NCBI GenBank assembly: GCA_030532895.1
Contig: JAUNKF010000024.1
Location: 8,466-50,627, forward strand
Source: Lautropia sp.
GTDB taxonomy: Bacteria > Pseudomonadota > Gammaproteobacteria > Burkholderiales > Burkholderiaceae_E
Reading direction: 5' to 3'
Length of the DNA stretch: 42,162 nt
A program made the position numbers and the translations under genes. Positions 31,281 through 39,806 of the stretch are shown in pieces. The notes below the pieces were generated by a model. That model saw nothing but the letters and a program-made list of their open reading frames with translations, was not told where the DNA came from and searched no databases. Position 1 is the first letter of the stretch. Each line of letters opens with the position of its first letter.

Positions 31281-33509
31281 TCAAGGCCGCTGAAAGACGG
31301 CCTGAGCGCCGTGAGATTCGATGACCGGCCAGCGCGGTTTCGTCAGCTTGAATTCACCGGTGGCCAGTGAGCGGCGGATCTCGGCAATATCCGGGTGCGT
31401 GCCGTGGAAGTAGAAGCGGCCAACCTGTTGCCAGTGCCGTTCGCCGGCCTGTGTGGCCGTGTCGGTTGGCTTGCGGGACGCCGGCGCACCTTTCAGCGGC
31501 GAAGTCACCACGGCAGCGGTCTGTTCACGGCTGTAGAGCTGGCACTCCACCCCCCAATAGCTGGGCGTCAGGATGCAGAGCATCCGCTCATCCAGCCCAT
31601 CGCTGTCGAGATCGCGTTCGATCAGCACGCAGTCATGTTCGGTCGAGCGGCATTCCTTGGGGCCAAAGTCCTCGTTGGCCAAGGCTTCCCACCACGTGTT
31701 CTCGATCGTGCCGACACCAGGGGCCTGCTTGATGTGTGCAGCCAGTGCTTTGGGGTCATCGAGCCAGCTCAGCGCCTGTTCATTCATGTCGGCCTCGTGC
31801 CGGCTGCTGGTGTCGAGAATCTGCTTCAGCCGGGTGATGAAGTGCTCGTTCTGTGCCAGTGCTGCCAGCGTTGGCGCGTTGGCCGGGTCGGTGAGCGCTG
31901 GGGGGAGCCTGTCGGCACCGGCGGCCATCAGCTGGGGGAGCTTGTGCCTGATGCCGCGACCTGTGCGGGCGCTGTCGGCAGGTGCGGGGCGGCCTGCTGC
32001 TTCAGCCTTGGCGGCGGCTTCGGGTGTTGCCCCATTCGAGGCTTCGGGGGCCATTGCGCGGGATGATTCTGGCACTGTTTCGGCGGAGGCCGGGGCCGCG
32101 GCAGTGTTTGAGGGGCCGGAGACCTTCGAGGCGCTGAGGGAGGAGGCTTCTTCTGGTTGGGTGCGTGCGGCAGCGGGCAGCTCGCGCAGGCGCTGATCAA
32201 GCGCCGTCAGGGCAGTCAACCCATAACGCCCGCTGTCATAACGCAAATGCTTGATATCGAAATCTTCGGGGCTGATCTCTCCTTTGAGCAAACGTTCGAC
32301 TTGCTGATCGACGCTCATCCGATGCAGATCGAGTACCGGTGAGTTCACCAGAAGCAGCAGGATGATGGCGATCCAGGCCGCGATCACGTTGAAGGGTTTC
32401 ATGGCTGCCAGACGCTCGCGTCCGGGTAGCAACACGGCCAGCGCATAACCGATGGCATGAAGGGTCAGCAGGGCGCTGATCAGCAGGCCGGCCAGACGAA
32501 GCTGGCTGAAACCATGCTGGGCCAGCCGTAATTGGAGCGCATGGAGTGCCAAGGCTGCCAGCGCCGGCAGCGTCAGGATGCCGGCATGAATCACCCATCG
32601 GGACACGGGGCGATAGTCGGGCGCTGCACTGGCATCCTGATAGACGGCGTTGATCATCAGTGTCATCAGGCCCACGAGTGCCAGCAGGGCATAGCCCGAG
32701 ATGCCGGTCTCCCAGAGCGCATTCATCCCCTGGGTGGCGGCAATGTAGGCGAGTGTGCCGGCGAAGGTGAGGGATACCAGTGAGAGCGTCGGTAGCAGGC
32801 CGTCAAAGACTGAAAAGATCACCTGCCGCAGGGCGCGCATCGGCCCGCTCAGGCTGCGGCTGATCAGCACGCCCGATGCCACGATCAATCCGGAGGCGAT
32901 GGGCACGAAAGTGCGGTGCGTGAACACTTCCCAGAAGAAGGATACGCCGATCATGTTGAAGAGCCAGGCCCACAGTGCCAGCAGTGCCCAGCAGATCAGC
33001 ACGAAGGCCGCCGTCAGCAACAGGCAGAGCGCGTTCTGCCAGGCAAACTCGAACAGGTCGGCATAGCTGCCCCGAAGCGCCCGGTGGCGCAGGAACATCT
33101 GAAAGAAGGGCAGGAGCAGCAACATCAGTGCCACGACTGACAAGCCGAAGGGCACGAGCACCTGCCACGGGTTGATGTAAGGCGCGTGTTCCACACCCCA
33201 GGCAGCCCAGAGGCTCAGCCCGGACACCAGTGCCCCCAGCATCAGGCTTTGCAGCCAGAAACCGGGTTGGCTCGGCCGTGTCACCATCAGCATCATCGAT
33301 AGCGGCAGCGCCGCCGTCATCGTCCACCCTATCAGTAGCAGCGCCGTCTTGCCTGGCGTGAACGGATACAAAGGGTCATGGGCATCGACCAGATCGATGG
33401 ACAACCATCCCAGGGCACCCAGTATCAGGCCCAGGAACAACAGGAAGAGGCGGGGAGGTTGATGGTCGGAAGCGGTCAGGTGCCGGGCGTGAATGAAGGA
33501 TGCGTGCAT
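31281..33509 (-). CDS. DUF4153 multi-pass membrane protein
   Basis: A 742-residue protein whose N-terminal 400 residues contain about 12 hydrophobic segments, consistent with DUF4153. Segments such as FNMIGVSFFWEVFTHRTFV, ISGYALLALVGLMTLMINAVYQD and RLAGLLISALLTLHAIGYALA (parts of the membrane core) support the call. After the last membrane segment there is a conserved-looking block (VDQQVERLLKGEISPEDFD), then an Ala/Ser/Pro/Glu-rich stretch at about 465-545, and a soluble C-terminal domain with two or more cysteines (GPKECRSTEHDCVL). Function is unknown in the family. It stands alone, convergent with LysR. The start has no clear ribosome binding site. Confidence 0.8.
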   Translation of the reverse strand: MHASFIHARHLTASDHQPPRLFLLFLGLILGALGWLSIDLVDAHDPLYPFTPGKTALLLIGWTMTAALPLSMMLMVTRPSQPGFWLQSLMLGALVSGLSLWAAWGVEHAPYINPWQVLVPFGLSVVALMLLLLPFFQMFLRHRALRGSYADLFEFAWQNALCLLLTAAFVLICWALLALWAWLFNMIGVSFFWEVFTHRTFVPIASGLIVASGVLISRSLSGPMRALRQVIFSVFDGLLPTLSLVSLTFAGTLAYIAATQGMNALWETGISGYALLALVGLMTLMINAVYQDASAAPDYRPVSRWVIHAGILTLPALAALALHALQLRLAQHGFSQLRLAGLLISALLTLHAIGYALAVLLPGRERLAAMKPFNVIAAWIAIILLLLVNSPVLDLHRMSVDQQVERLLKGEISPEDFDIKHLRYDSGRYGLTALTALDQRLRELPAAARTQPEEASSLSASKVSGPSNTAAAPASAETVPESSRAMAPEASNGATPEAAAKAEAAGRPAPADSARTGRGIRHKLPQLMAAGADRLPPALTDPANAPTLAALAQNEHFITRLKQILDTSSRHEADMNEQALSWLDDPKALAAHIKQAPGVGTIENTWWEALANEDFGPKECRSTEHDCVLIERDLDSDGLDERMLCILTPSYWGVECQLYSREQTAAVVTSPLKGAPASRKPTDTATQAGERHWQQVGRFYFHGTHPDIAEIRRSLATGEFKLTKPRWPVIESHGAQAVFQRP

Positions 33510-33752
33510 CGAGAGGGTGAGAGCGGACGAGAAGGGGGGCTTGTCTGCACGTGCATGACGCGCGCCAAGCGCTTGGGCAGACCAAGGCTTGCCTATCGAT
33601 ATCAGGCGGTGCCTGTACTTGTCAATGTCGGCGCGATGGGCGGTCAGGCCATGGGTGGCAGATGGCTTGCCGAGGTATGTTGCCCGTTCATTCGGTCGTC
33701 GTGGGTCGTCATGCGGGGGGGCAAGCTTCCCGGTTGAGCGTCGTCGACGTCC
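33510..33752. other. Intergenic region with partial repeat copy 4
   Basis: 243 bp with no convincing gene. At 33551-33574 it holds GTGCATGACGCGCGCC then AAGCGCTT, matching the right part of repeat copy 3 and its flank (31161-31184) at about 21 of 24 positions. Confidence 0.45.
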
Positions 33753-34269
33753 TCATGTGTCCAGCCGATAGCGTTGCAGTCGGCTGTTGGGCTTGTCTGG
33801 AATCGTGTAGACGACTTTGCCTTCACGAATCAGGCGGCGCATCAGTTCATTCAGATAGCGCGCAGGGCGTTGTTTGCCTAATGCGCGAGCAATCTCGGCC
33901 TTTGACAGCGGCCCCTCACGCAATAGTGCGAGCACTCGTGACTCTACCTCTGACTCTACCCCTGACCTGTATCGCGACTCTGCCCCTGGTGAGTCCCTCA
34001 GTACCGGTGCATTCGAGAAAATCGAAGGATCATAGGAGGGGAGTGGTGCTGTCTGCAATCAAATTGCAGAGCCGCTCTTCCTCGGCCAGCGGGTCATCCA
34101 CACCGACGGCTTTTCGTTTGTCATCCACGCCGATCACCAGCTTGCCGCCCGCCGAGTTGGCAAAGGCAACCAGTGTCTTCAAAACGTTGCGCGGTGAAGA
34201 CAGGTCACGTTTGAACTCCAGCGTCTTGCTTTCGGGCTGTCGAAGCAGCTGATCCGTTGGGGTAGGCAT
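33753..34269 (-). pseudogene. Remnant of an AlbA_2/RecG-like ATP-binding transcriptional regulator gene
   Basis: Two overlapping fragments in different frames. The 5' fragment (34269 to 34030, 79 residues) is the start of an AlbA_2 (DUF4062-type schlafen-like) domain: SKTLEFKRDLSS, TLVAFANSAGGKLVIGVDD, and LCNLIADS, where it stops. The 3' fragment (about 34058 to 33753, up to 101 residues) is the C-terminal winged helix of the same family: VLALLREGPLSKAEIARALG and YLNELMRRLIREGKV. A linker of ES-rich repeats precedes it, as in intact relatives. About 300 central residues are missing, with a frameshift at the junction. I read it as one gene damaged by internal deletion. No good start site is visible for either fragment. 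Confidence 0.7.
33936..33995. repeat. Short degenerate 12-bp tandem repeat
   Basis: Units on the plus strand: GACTCTACCTCT, GACTCTACCCCT, GACCTGTATCGC, GACTCTGCCCCT. They encode the ES/SGVES linker of the 3' pseudogene fragment and could be a substrate for slippage. Confidence 0.55.
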
Positions 34270-34631
34270 GGTGAAAAAGGCTTGGCGTGACGCGGGGTTT
34301 GCCGATCGAGCGGGTCTGTTCATGGCCGTCATGATCTTCAACGCTTGAAAATCTGTCGGGGATGACTCGTGACATCTTCCCCTTGCATTCCTTGAATGGG
34401 CGCATGTTTCGGGCACAACAGGATGCGCCCATAATAGCGTGAGGGATGTCGTGGCGTAAGATAGGCTTGGCCTGTTTGCAGGTGTCATGGGCTTGTGCAT
34501 GTCGATGTTGGCCTGAACGCCGTGCTGACAAGGCATCCCTATAGGCAGGGTTCAGCCTTGAGCCGCAGACAGGGCCAAGCGCCTGCCAATAGCCCGATGA
34601 ACAAAGTAAGCATGACAACGATCAGGAGACG
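34270..34631. other. Intergenic region, 362 bp
   Basis: No gene recognised. It holds one strong inverted repeat (34396-34432) described separately, and the possible upstream sequence of the decayed AlbA_2 gene. Confidence 0.45.
34396..34432. repeat. Perfect ten-base inverted repeat
   Basis: ATGGGCGCAT (34396-34405), 17-base loop, ATGCGCCCAT (34423-34432). No T run on either side. It could be a regulator site or an RNA hairpin upstream of the exported hydratase-like gene (200 bp away). Confidence 0.5.
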
Positions 34632-35627
34632 ATGATGCAACAAGCACATGCCCCCCAGAAAAGTCCTTTCTCCCTGGTTGAAGAAAGTCATCACCAGCAG
34701 GCGGCCGGGCCAGAGCAGGCGCATGGAGACTCGCAGATACGTCGTTTGTCTTTCCGACGGCCGATGGCTTGGGTGCTCGGCGCTGTACTGGGGGTGGGCA
34801 TGGCAGCCCATGCCGCAGCAGCGTGTTTGAGCGATGAGGCCGTGGCGCAGTGGGTGCAGCATTACGAGGCACGCACGCCGGCCACCAACCCGCCTGCAGG
34901 CATGACGGCAGCCGATGCCGCTTGCACACGGGCCAAGCTGCAAGCAGCGATTGAACCCAAATTGGGCAAGGCCGTTGGCTACAAGGCGGGCCTCACCAAC
35001 CCGGCCGTGCAAAAACGCTTCAACACCGACCAGCCCGTGTGGGGGCGGCTGTATGAAGCGAACCTGGTGGAGAGTGGCGCAACCGTGCCGGCCAAGTTTG
35101 GCGCTCGCGGCCTCTTCGAGGGGGATCTGCTCGTGCGGGTGGCCAGTGCCGATATCAACCGGGCCAAAACGCCCGAGGATGTGCTCGCTGCCGTCGACCA
35201 GATCATCCCCTTCATGGAGCTGCCCGATCTGCTTGTGGAAAACCCCAAACAGCTGGATGGCGCCGGCATCACGGCCATCAACGTTGGCGCCCGCCTGGGG
35301 GTTATGGGCAAGCCGTTGCCGGTGCCGGCCGACCACAAGGCGCGCCAATCCCTGCTGGCCGAGCTGCGTGAGATGAAGGTGGTGCTGAAGGATGACAGCG
35401 GCAAGGAGCTGACCAGCGGCAAAGGCAGCGACGTGCTGGGTCAGCCGCTCAATGCCGTCGTCTGGCTCGCTGGTGCGTTGGCTGAGAGCGGTCAGACGTT
35501 GAAGCCCGGTGATCTCGTCAGCCTCGGTTCGTTCTCTGCCTTGCTGCCGCCCGAGGCCGGGTTGCGCGTCACGCTCGACTATGAGGGATTGACTGGGGCG
35601 GAGCCGGTGGTGGTGAAGTTTGAGTAG
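34632..35627 (+). CDS. Exported 2-keto-4-pentenoate hydratase-like protein (FAH superfamily)
   Basis: A 331-residue protein of the MhpD-type hydratase fold. AGGAG precedes two ATGs (34632, 34635). Unlike cytoplasmic relatives, it has a basic segment (RRLSFRRP, 37-44) and a hydrophobic stretch (MAWVLGAVLGVGMAAHAAAA, 45-64) ending just before C65, which looks like a signal peptide. The catalytic domain shows VGYKAGLTNP (K118), FEGDLLVRV (E163, D165, where MhpD has E-x-E) and PFMELPDLL (E196). A shorter start at 34764 would still keep the hydrophobic stretch. It stands alone, convergent with the dimer glycosylase gene. Substrate unknown; a periplasmic role is inferred. Confidence 0.78.
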   Translation: MMQQAHAPQKSPFSLVEESHHQQAAGPEQAHGDSQIRRLSFRRPMAWVLGAVLGVGMAAHAAAACLSDEAVAQWVQHYEARTPATNPPAGMTAADAACTRAKLQAAIEPKLGKAVGYKAGLTNPAVQKRFNTDQPVWGRLYEANLVESGATVPAKFGARGLFEGDLLVRVASADINRAKTPEDVLAAVDQIIPFMELPDLLVENPKQLDGAGITAINVGARLGVMGKPLPVPADHKARQSLLAELREMKVVLKDDSGKELTSGKGSDVLGQPLNAVVWLAGALAESGQTLKPGDLVSLGSFSALLPPEAGLRVTLDYEGLTGAEPVVVKFE

Positions 35628-35643
35628 CTTGCCATCACTCGCG

Positions 35644-35671
35644 TCATTCCGATGTAGGTGTGTTGGAATGA
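35644..35671 (+). terminator. Hairpin after the exported hydratase-like gene
   Basis: TCATTCC, 14-base loop, GGAATGA. It starts 16 bp past the stop codon and precedes the stronger terminator. Confidence 0.3.
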
Positions 35672-35678
35672 AACGTGA

Positions 35679-35715
35679 GAAACAAGGGGGCTCTGTGATG
35701 ATGCCCCCTTGTTTC
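35679..35715. terminator. Bidirectional terminator between convergent genes
   Basis: GAAACAAGGGGGC (35679-35691), 11-base loop, GCCCCCTTGTTTC (35703-35715): a perfect 13-base stem. The right arm reaches the stop codon of the minus-strand glycosylase gene. TTGTTTC on one side and TTGTTTC on the complementary side give short U-rich tails in both directions. Confidence 0.8.
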
Positions 35716-36127
35716 AGTGCTTGTCTCTCGGTTGGTTTTTGGGTGACAGCTTGCTGGGCGTGAACCTTGCCTTCGCCGGCATCCGTTCCGCGATTCGGGC
35801 GCGGTTGAGGGCGAGCGCCGACTCGGTTGGCTGGTAGTCCTGCCACAGTGAGGGGTCCTCGGGCAGCGTTTCAGGCCAGATATGCGTGACCTTGAAGCCT
35901 CGGGCCAGACACTCGGCGTGCAGGGCTTCATAGCGATCATGCAGGAAGCGCAGCTTGTCGAAGAAGAAACGGACATGCCCGGTGCCCAGGCGATAATCAT
36001 CAGGTTGGCCGGCCAGGGAATAGCGTCCCTTGGCCACGGCATTCGGAATGCGCGTCAGTTCGCGATGCTCGGCGAGCAGATGCTGGTCGCAGAGTTCCGA
36101 CGGGGGGACGAGGTTGATGCGAGTCAT
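35714..36127 (-). CDS. Pyrimidine dimer DNA glycosylase, T4 endonuclease V (DenV) type
   Basis: A 137-residue protein with the same length and layout as phage T4 endonuclease V (138 residues), which cuts the glycosyl bond at UV-induced pyrimidine dimers and nicks the backbone. The opening MTRINLVPPSELCDQHLLAE keeps T2, the nucleophile after Met removal, and R22, E23 and R26 of the active site; GHVRFFFDKLRFLHDRY and HAECLARGFKV also match. The frame is open upstream to 36262, but the family start is 36127. It lies 124 bp after the fucose operon's mutarotase on the same strand and may be read from it or have its own promoter. Phage-type gene acquired by a bacterium (inference). Confidence 0.9.
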   Translation of the reverse strand: MTRINLVPPSELCDQHLLAEHRELTRIPNAVAKGRYSLAGQPDDYRLGTGHVRFFFDKLRFLHDRYEALHAECLARGFKVTHIWPETLPEDPSLWQDYQPTESALALNRARIAERMPAKARFTPSKLSPKNQPRDKH

Positions 36128-36251
36128 GGGGGATACCGCCTTCCGAAGTTCTGTAGGGATGTACTGGTGGGGTTGATCTGCAGCCTGTGACTGGCTGCCG
36201 CACCAGGTGGCCAGGAGATCCAAGGATAAGGCACGATGCCCCACGTGGGGA

Positions 36252-36602
36252 CTATCCCTCAAGTGGCTGCTCGGCCAGACTGAAAATCCGCTGGCCGCTG
36301 ATCCATTTCTCGCCGGGCGGTGTCCACGGGGTAGGGGCCTGATAGCGGTTCATCAGCGCTTCCCAAGCCTGGATGCGTAGGTCGGAGGCGGTGTGTGTGC
36401 GGAAGCGCTCAGGGTCGAAGCGTTGATCATCGGTTTGCATCAGCATCACCAGTCGGGTGCCCAAGCGATGAATTTCCATGTCGATGATGCCCTGCTGGCG
36501 CAGGCTCTGCGCCACGTCAGGCCAGATCCGTGCATGGTGCGTTTCATACTCGGCAATCAGCGCAGGATCATCCTGAAGATCGTGGAACTTGATGTAGTGC
36601 AT
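36252..36602 (-). CDS. L-rhamnose/L-fucose mutarotase family protein
   Basis: A 116-residue RhaM-like (DUF718) sugar mutarotase that interconverts alpha and beta anomers of a 6-deoxy sugar. The signature EYETHHARIWPDV gives Y19 and H23, spaced as in E. coli RhaM, followed by IIDMEIHRLGTRLVMLMQ. GGAG lies just before the start. It follows the L-fucose dehydrogenase gene on the same strand, so L-fucose is the likely substrate here, supplying the anomer used by the dehydrogenase. Confidence 0.88.
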   Translation of the reverse strand: MHYIKFHDLQDDPALIAEYETHHARIWPDVAQSLRQQGIIDMEIHRLGTRLVMLMQTDDQRFDPERFRTHTASDLRIQAWEALMNRYQAPTPWTPPGEKWISGQRIFSLAEQPLEG

Positions 36603-36666
36603 GAGGGATCTCCGGCGATATGACTTTCGACAGGCGCTGCAGCGATGAGCGGACAGGTGAGGCTGA

Positions 36667-37482
<816 letters not shown>

Positions 37483-38379
37483 TCAAGTGGGCGGCAGTTG
37501 ATAGCAGCGCAGGGCATTGTCGGCCCAGATGGCCTGCTGTTCGGTGATCGAGAGACGATCCTGCGCCCAGGCGTCGAAGCGTTGAAAAACATCGTCATAG
37601 GTGGCGGCCAGCGTGCAGACGGGCCAGTCCGATCCCCACATCAGTCGCTCAGGGCCGACCAGGCTCAGGGCTGCGTCGAAGCAACGGTACAGCCAATGCC
37701 AAGCCTGTTCATCGAGACCATTCACCCAGTCGGCTTCCGTCACCAGACCGGAGAGCTTCAGCATGACATGCGGGGTGTCGCGTAGTGGGGCCAATGCGGT
37801 CTGCCAGTCGGCAAAATGCCGGGCATCGTGCTGCATGCGGGCAATGGGGGGCTTGCCCAGGTGATCGAGAACCAGGTGGTGAGCATCATACCGGCCTACG
37901 ATGGCGGCCAGTTCGTGAAGCTGATGCGGCAGAAAGAGGAGCTCATAGACGAAGCCTGCCTGTTGCACGGCCCGCAGGCCATGCATCACCGTATCACGCA
38001 GCAACCACTGGCCTGCATCGGCTTCGTCTTGAACCTGATGCCGAAAGCCCAACAGTTTGCCGCCGTGGCCAGGGTGTGTGTCAGCACAGATGGCCAGCTG
38101 TTCGCTGATGTCCGCCGCTTGCAGGTCGATCCAGCCAATCACGCCGGCGATCCAGGGGGTATGGCAGGCAAGGTCGAGCAGAAAGCGGGTTTCCTCGTCG
38201 CATCCCCGAGCCTGAACGGCGATGGTGCTGCTGACCTGATGGTGTGTGATCAAGGGGGCCAGATCATCGGGCAGGAAGTCCCGGCGCAGCGGCCCCAGTG
38301 CCTCACCGGCCATCCAGGGATAGTGTTCGGGTTCGTAGGCCCAGAAGTGCTGGTGGGTATCGATTCTCTTCAGCATCAT
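37483..38379 (-). CDS. Amidohydrolase family protein, L-fuconolactonase type
   Basis: A 298-residue TIM-barrel amidohydrolase-2 protein. The metal-binding IDTHQHFW (H9, H11) opens it; LVLDHLGKPP and WGSDWPVC supply a further histidine and the catalytic aspartate. It hydrolyses L-fuconolactone to L-fuconate in this pathway. The start at 38379 overlaps the fuconate dehydratase stop (ATGA), and a second ATG follows directly. The open frame continues upstream inside the dehydratase gene but is a shadow there. Confidence 0.88.
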   Translation of the reverse strand: MMLKRIDTHQHFWAYEPEHYPWMAGEALGPLRRDFLPDDLAPLITHHQVSSTIAVQARGCDEETRFLLDLACHTPWIAGVIGWIDLQAADISEQLAICADTHPGHGGKLLGFRHQVQDEADAGQWLLRDTVMHGLRAVQQAGFVYELLFLPHQLHELAAIVGRYDAHHLVLDHLGKPPIARMQHDARHFADWQTALAPLRDTPHVMLKLSGLVTEADWVNGLDEQAWHWLYRCFDAALSLVGPERLMWGSDWPVCTLAATYDDVFQRFDAWAQDRLSITEQQAIWADNALRCYQLPPT

Positions 38380-39665
38380 GTCGTGGGCTTGTGCTGATAG
38401 GTGGCCAACGATGTCTCGTGCATCTCGATCGAGAAACCAGGCAGCTGGGGCGGCATGTAAGCGGCGTTCCTGATCACGCACGGATCCTTGAAGTGTTCGT
38501 GCAGATGATCCACATATTCGATGACGCGACCTTCATGGGTGCCGGCAATGCACAGGTAGTCGATCATGCTCATGTGCTGCACATATTCGCACAGGCCCAC
38601 ACCACCTGCGTGTGGGCATACCGGCAGTCCGTGCTTGGCAGCCATCAGCATGACGGCCAGCACTTCGTTGAGGCCACCCAGCCGGCACGAGTCGATCTGA
38701 ACCACGTCGATGGCGCCACGCATGATCAGCTGCTTGAAAATGATCCGGTTCTGGCACATTTCGCCGGTTGCCACCTTCATCTGGCCCAGCATGGCTTGCC
38801 GGATCTGTCGATGGCCTTCGATGTCGTCAGGGCTGGTTGGTTCTTCGATGAACCACGGGTGGGCGAAAGCCAGATCCTTCAACCAATCGATGGCTTCGCT
38901 CACTTCCCACACCTGATTGGCGTCGATCATCAGGTGCCGGTCTGGGCCAAGCACCTCACGGGCGATGCGCAGTCGCCGGATGTCGTCGGCACGATCACGG
39001 CCGACTTTCAGCTTCACGTGCCGGAAACCGGCATCAACCGCTTCTTGTGCGAGTCGGCGCAGCTTGTCATCATCGTAACCGAGCCAACCAGCGGAGGTGG
39101 TGTAGCAAGGGTAGCCATCACGTTTCAGGGCTTCAAGGCGGTCCGCCTTGTCCACGCTGCGGCGACGCAGCAGCGCCAGTGCCTCTTCCGGTGTGATGCA
39201 GTCCGTGATGTAGCGGAAGTCGATCAGCCTGACCAGTTCCTCGGGACTCATGTCGGCCACCAGCTGCCAGACGGGCTTGTTCGCCATTTTGGCCCACAGA
39301 TCCCATAGTGCATTGACGATGGCACCGGTGGCCAGATGAATGGCCCCCTTGTCCGGGCCGATCCAGCGCAGCTGGCTGTCACCGGTCAGGTGGCGCCAGG
39401 CTCGCCCCATGTCTTCCGTCACCCAATCCATGTCGAGGCCGACCACGAGGTGGCGCATCGCTTCGATGGCGGCGCAGCAGATGTCGTTGCCACGTCCAAT
39501 CGTGAAGGTCAGGCCATGACCTGACAGCGCAGCATGGTCAGTTTCAAGGATGACATAAGCAGCCGAATAATCAGGGTCTGGATTCATGGCATCGGAGCCA
39601 TCCAGATGAGCTGAAGTCGGAAAGCGCACGTCGAGGACGCGCATGCCAGTGATGGTGATTCCCAT
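38376..39665 (-). CDS. L-fuconate dehydratase (enolase superfamily)
   Basis: A 429-residue mandelate racemase-like dehydratase converting L-fuconate to 2-keto-3-deoxy-L-fuconate with Mg2+. Visible: KGAIHLATGAIVNALWDLWA near residue 103, the KxK motif HVKLKVGRD near 218, metal ligands in LMIDANQVWE, FIEEPTSPDD and TGEMCQN, and the general acid/base histidine in CPHAGGVGL. Length matches the human and Xanthomonas enzymes closely. It is the second catabolic gene after the hydrolase in transcription order and overlaps the lactonase gene. The strong resemblance to fuconate dehydratases fixes the pathway as L-fucose rather than L-rhamnose. Confidence 0.92.
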   Translation of the reverse strand: MGITITGMRVLDVRFPTSAHLDGSDAMNPDPDYSAAYVILETDHAALSGHGLTFTIGRGNDICCAAIEAMRHLVVGLDMDWVTEDMGRAWRHLTGDSQLRWIGPDKGAIHLATGAIVNALWDLWAKMANKPVWQLVADMSPEELVRLIDFRYITDCITPEEALALLRRRSVDKADRLEALKRDGYPCYTTSAGWLGYDDDKLRRLAQEAVDAGFRHVKLKVGRDRADDIRRLRIAREVLGPDRHLMIDANQVWEVSEAIDWLKDLAFAHPWFIEEPTSPDDIEGHRQIRQAMLGQMKVATGEMCQNRIIFKQLIMRGAIDVVQIDSCRLGGLNEVLAVMLMAAKHGLPVCPHAGGVGLCEYVQHMSMIDYLCIAGTHEGRVIEYVDHLHEHFKDPCVIRNAAYMPPQLPGFSIEMHETSLATYQHKPTT

Positions 39666-39806
39666 GAGTGGTGGCCTGGAAATGGGTGCTGATGGTGAAA
39701 GCCTCTCACGCAGACGGAGATCTCACGCCATCCGGTGATGGGGGCTGCATGAGGGGAAACTTGGCACGCCGTGCAGGTAGCGCGGTCGTGCCAGTCTGTG
39801 TTGGAG

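Noticed and set aside
33551-34252. A 233-codon plus-strand frame across the pseudogene region
   Set aside because: It overlaps the recognisable minus-strand AlbA_2 and winged-helix fragments and has no ribosome binding site or domain of its own.
38298-39308. A 336-codon plus-strand frame opposite the fuconate dehydratase
   Set aside because: The dehydratase on the minus strand has complete catalytic motifs; the antisense frame is a GC-driven artefact.
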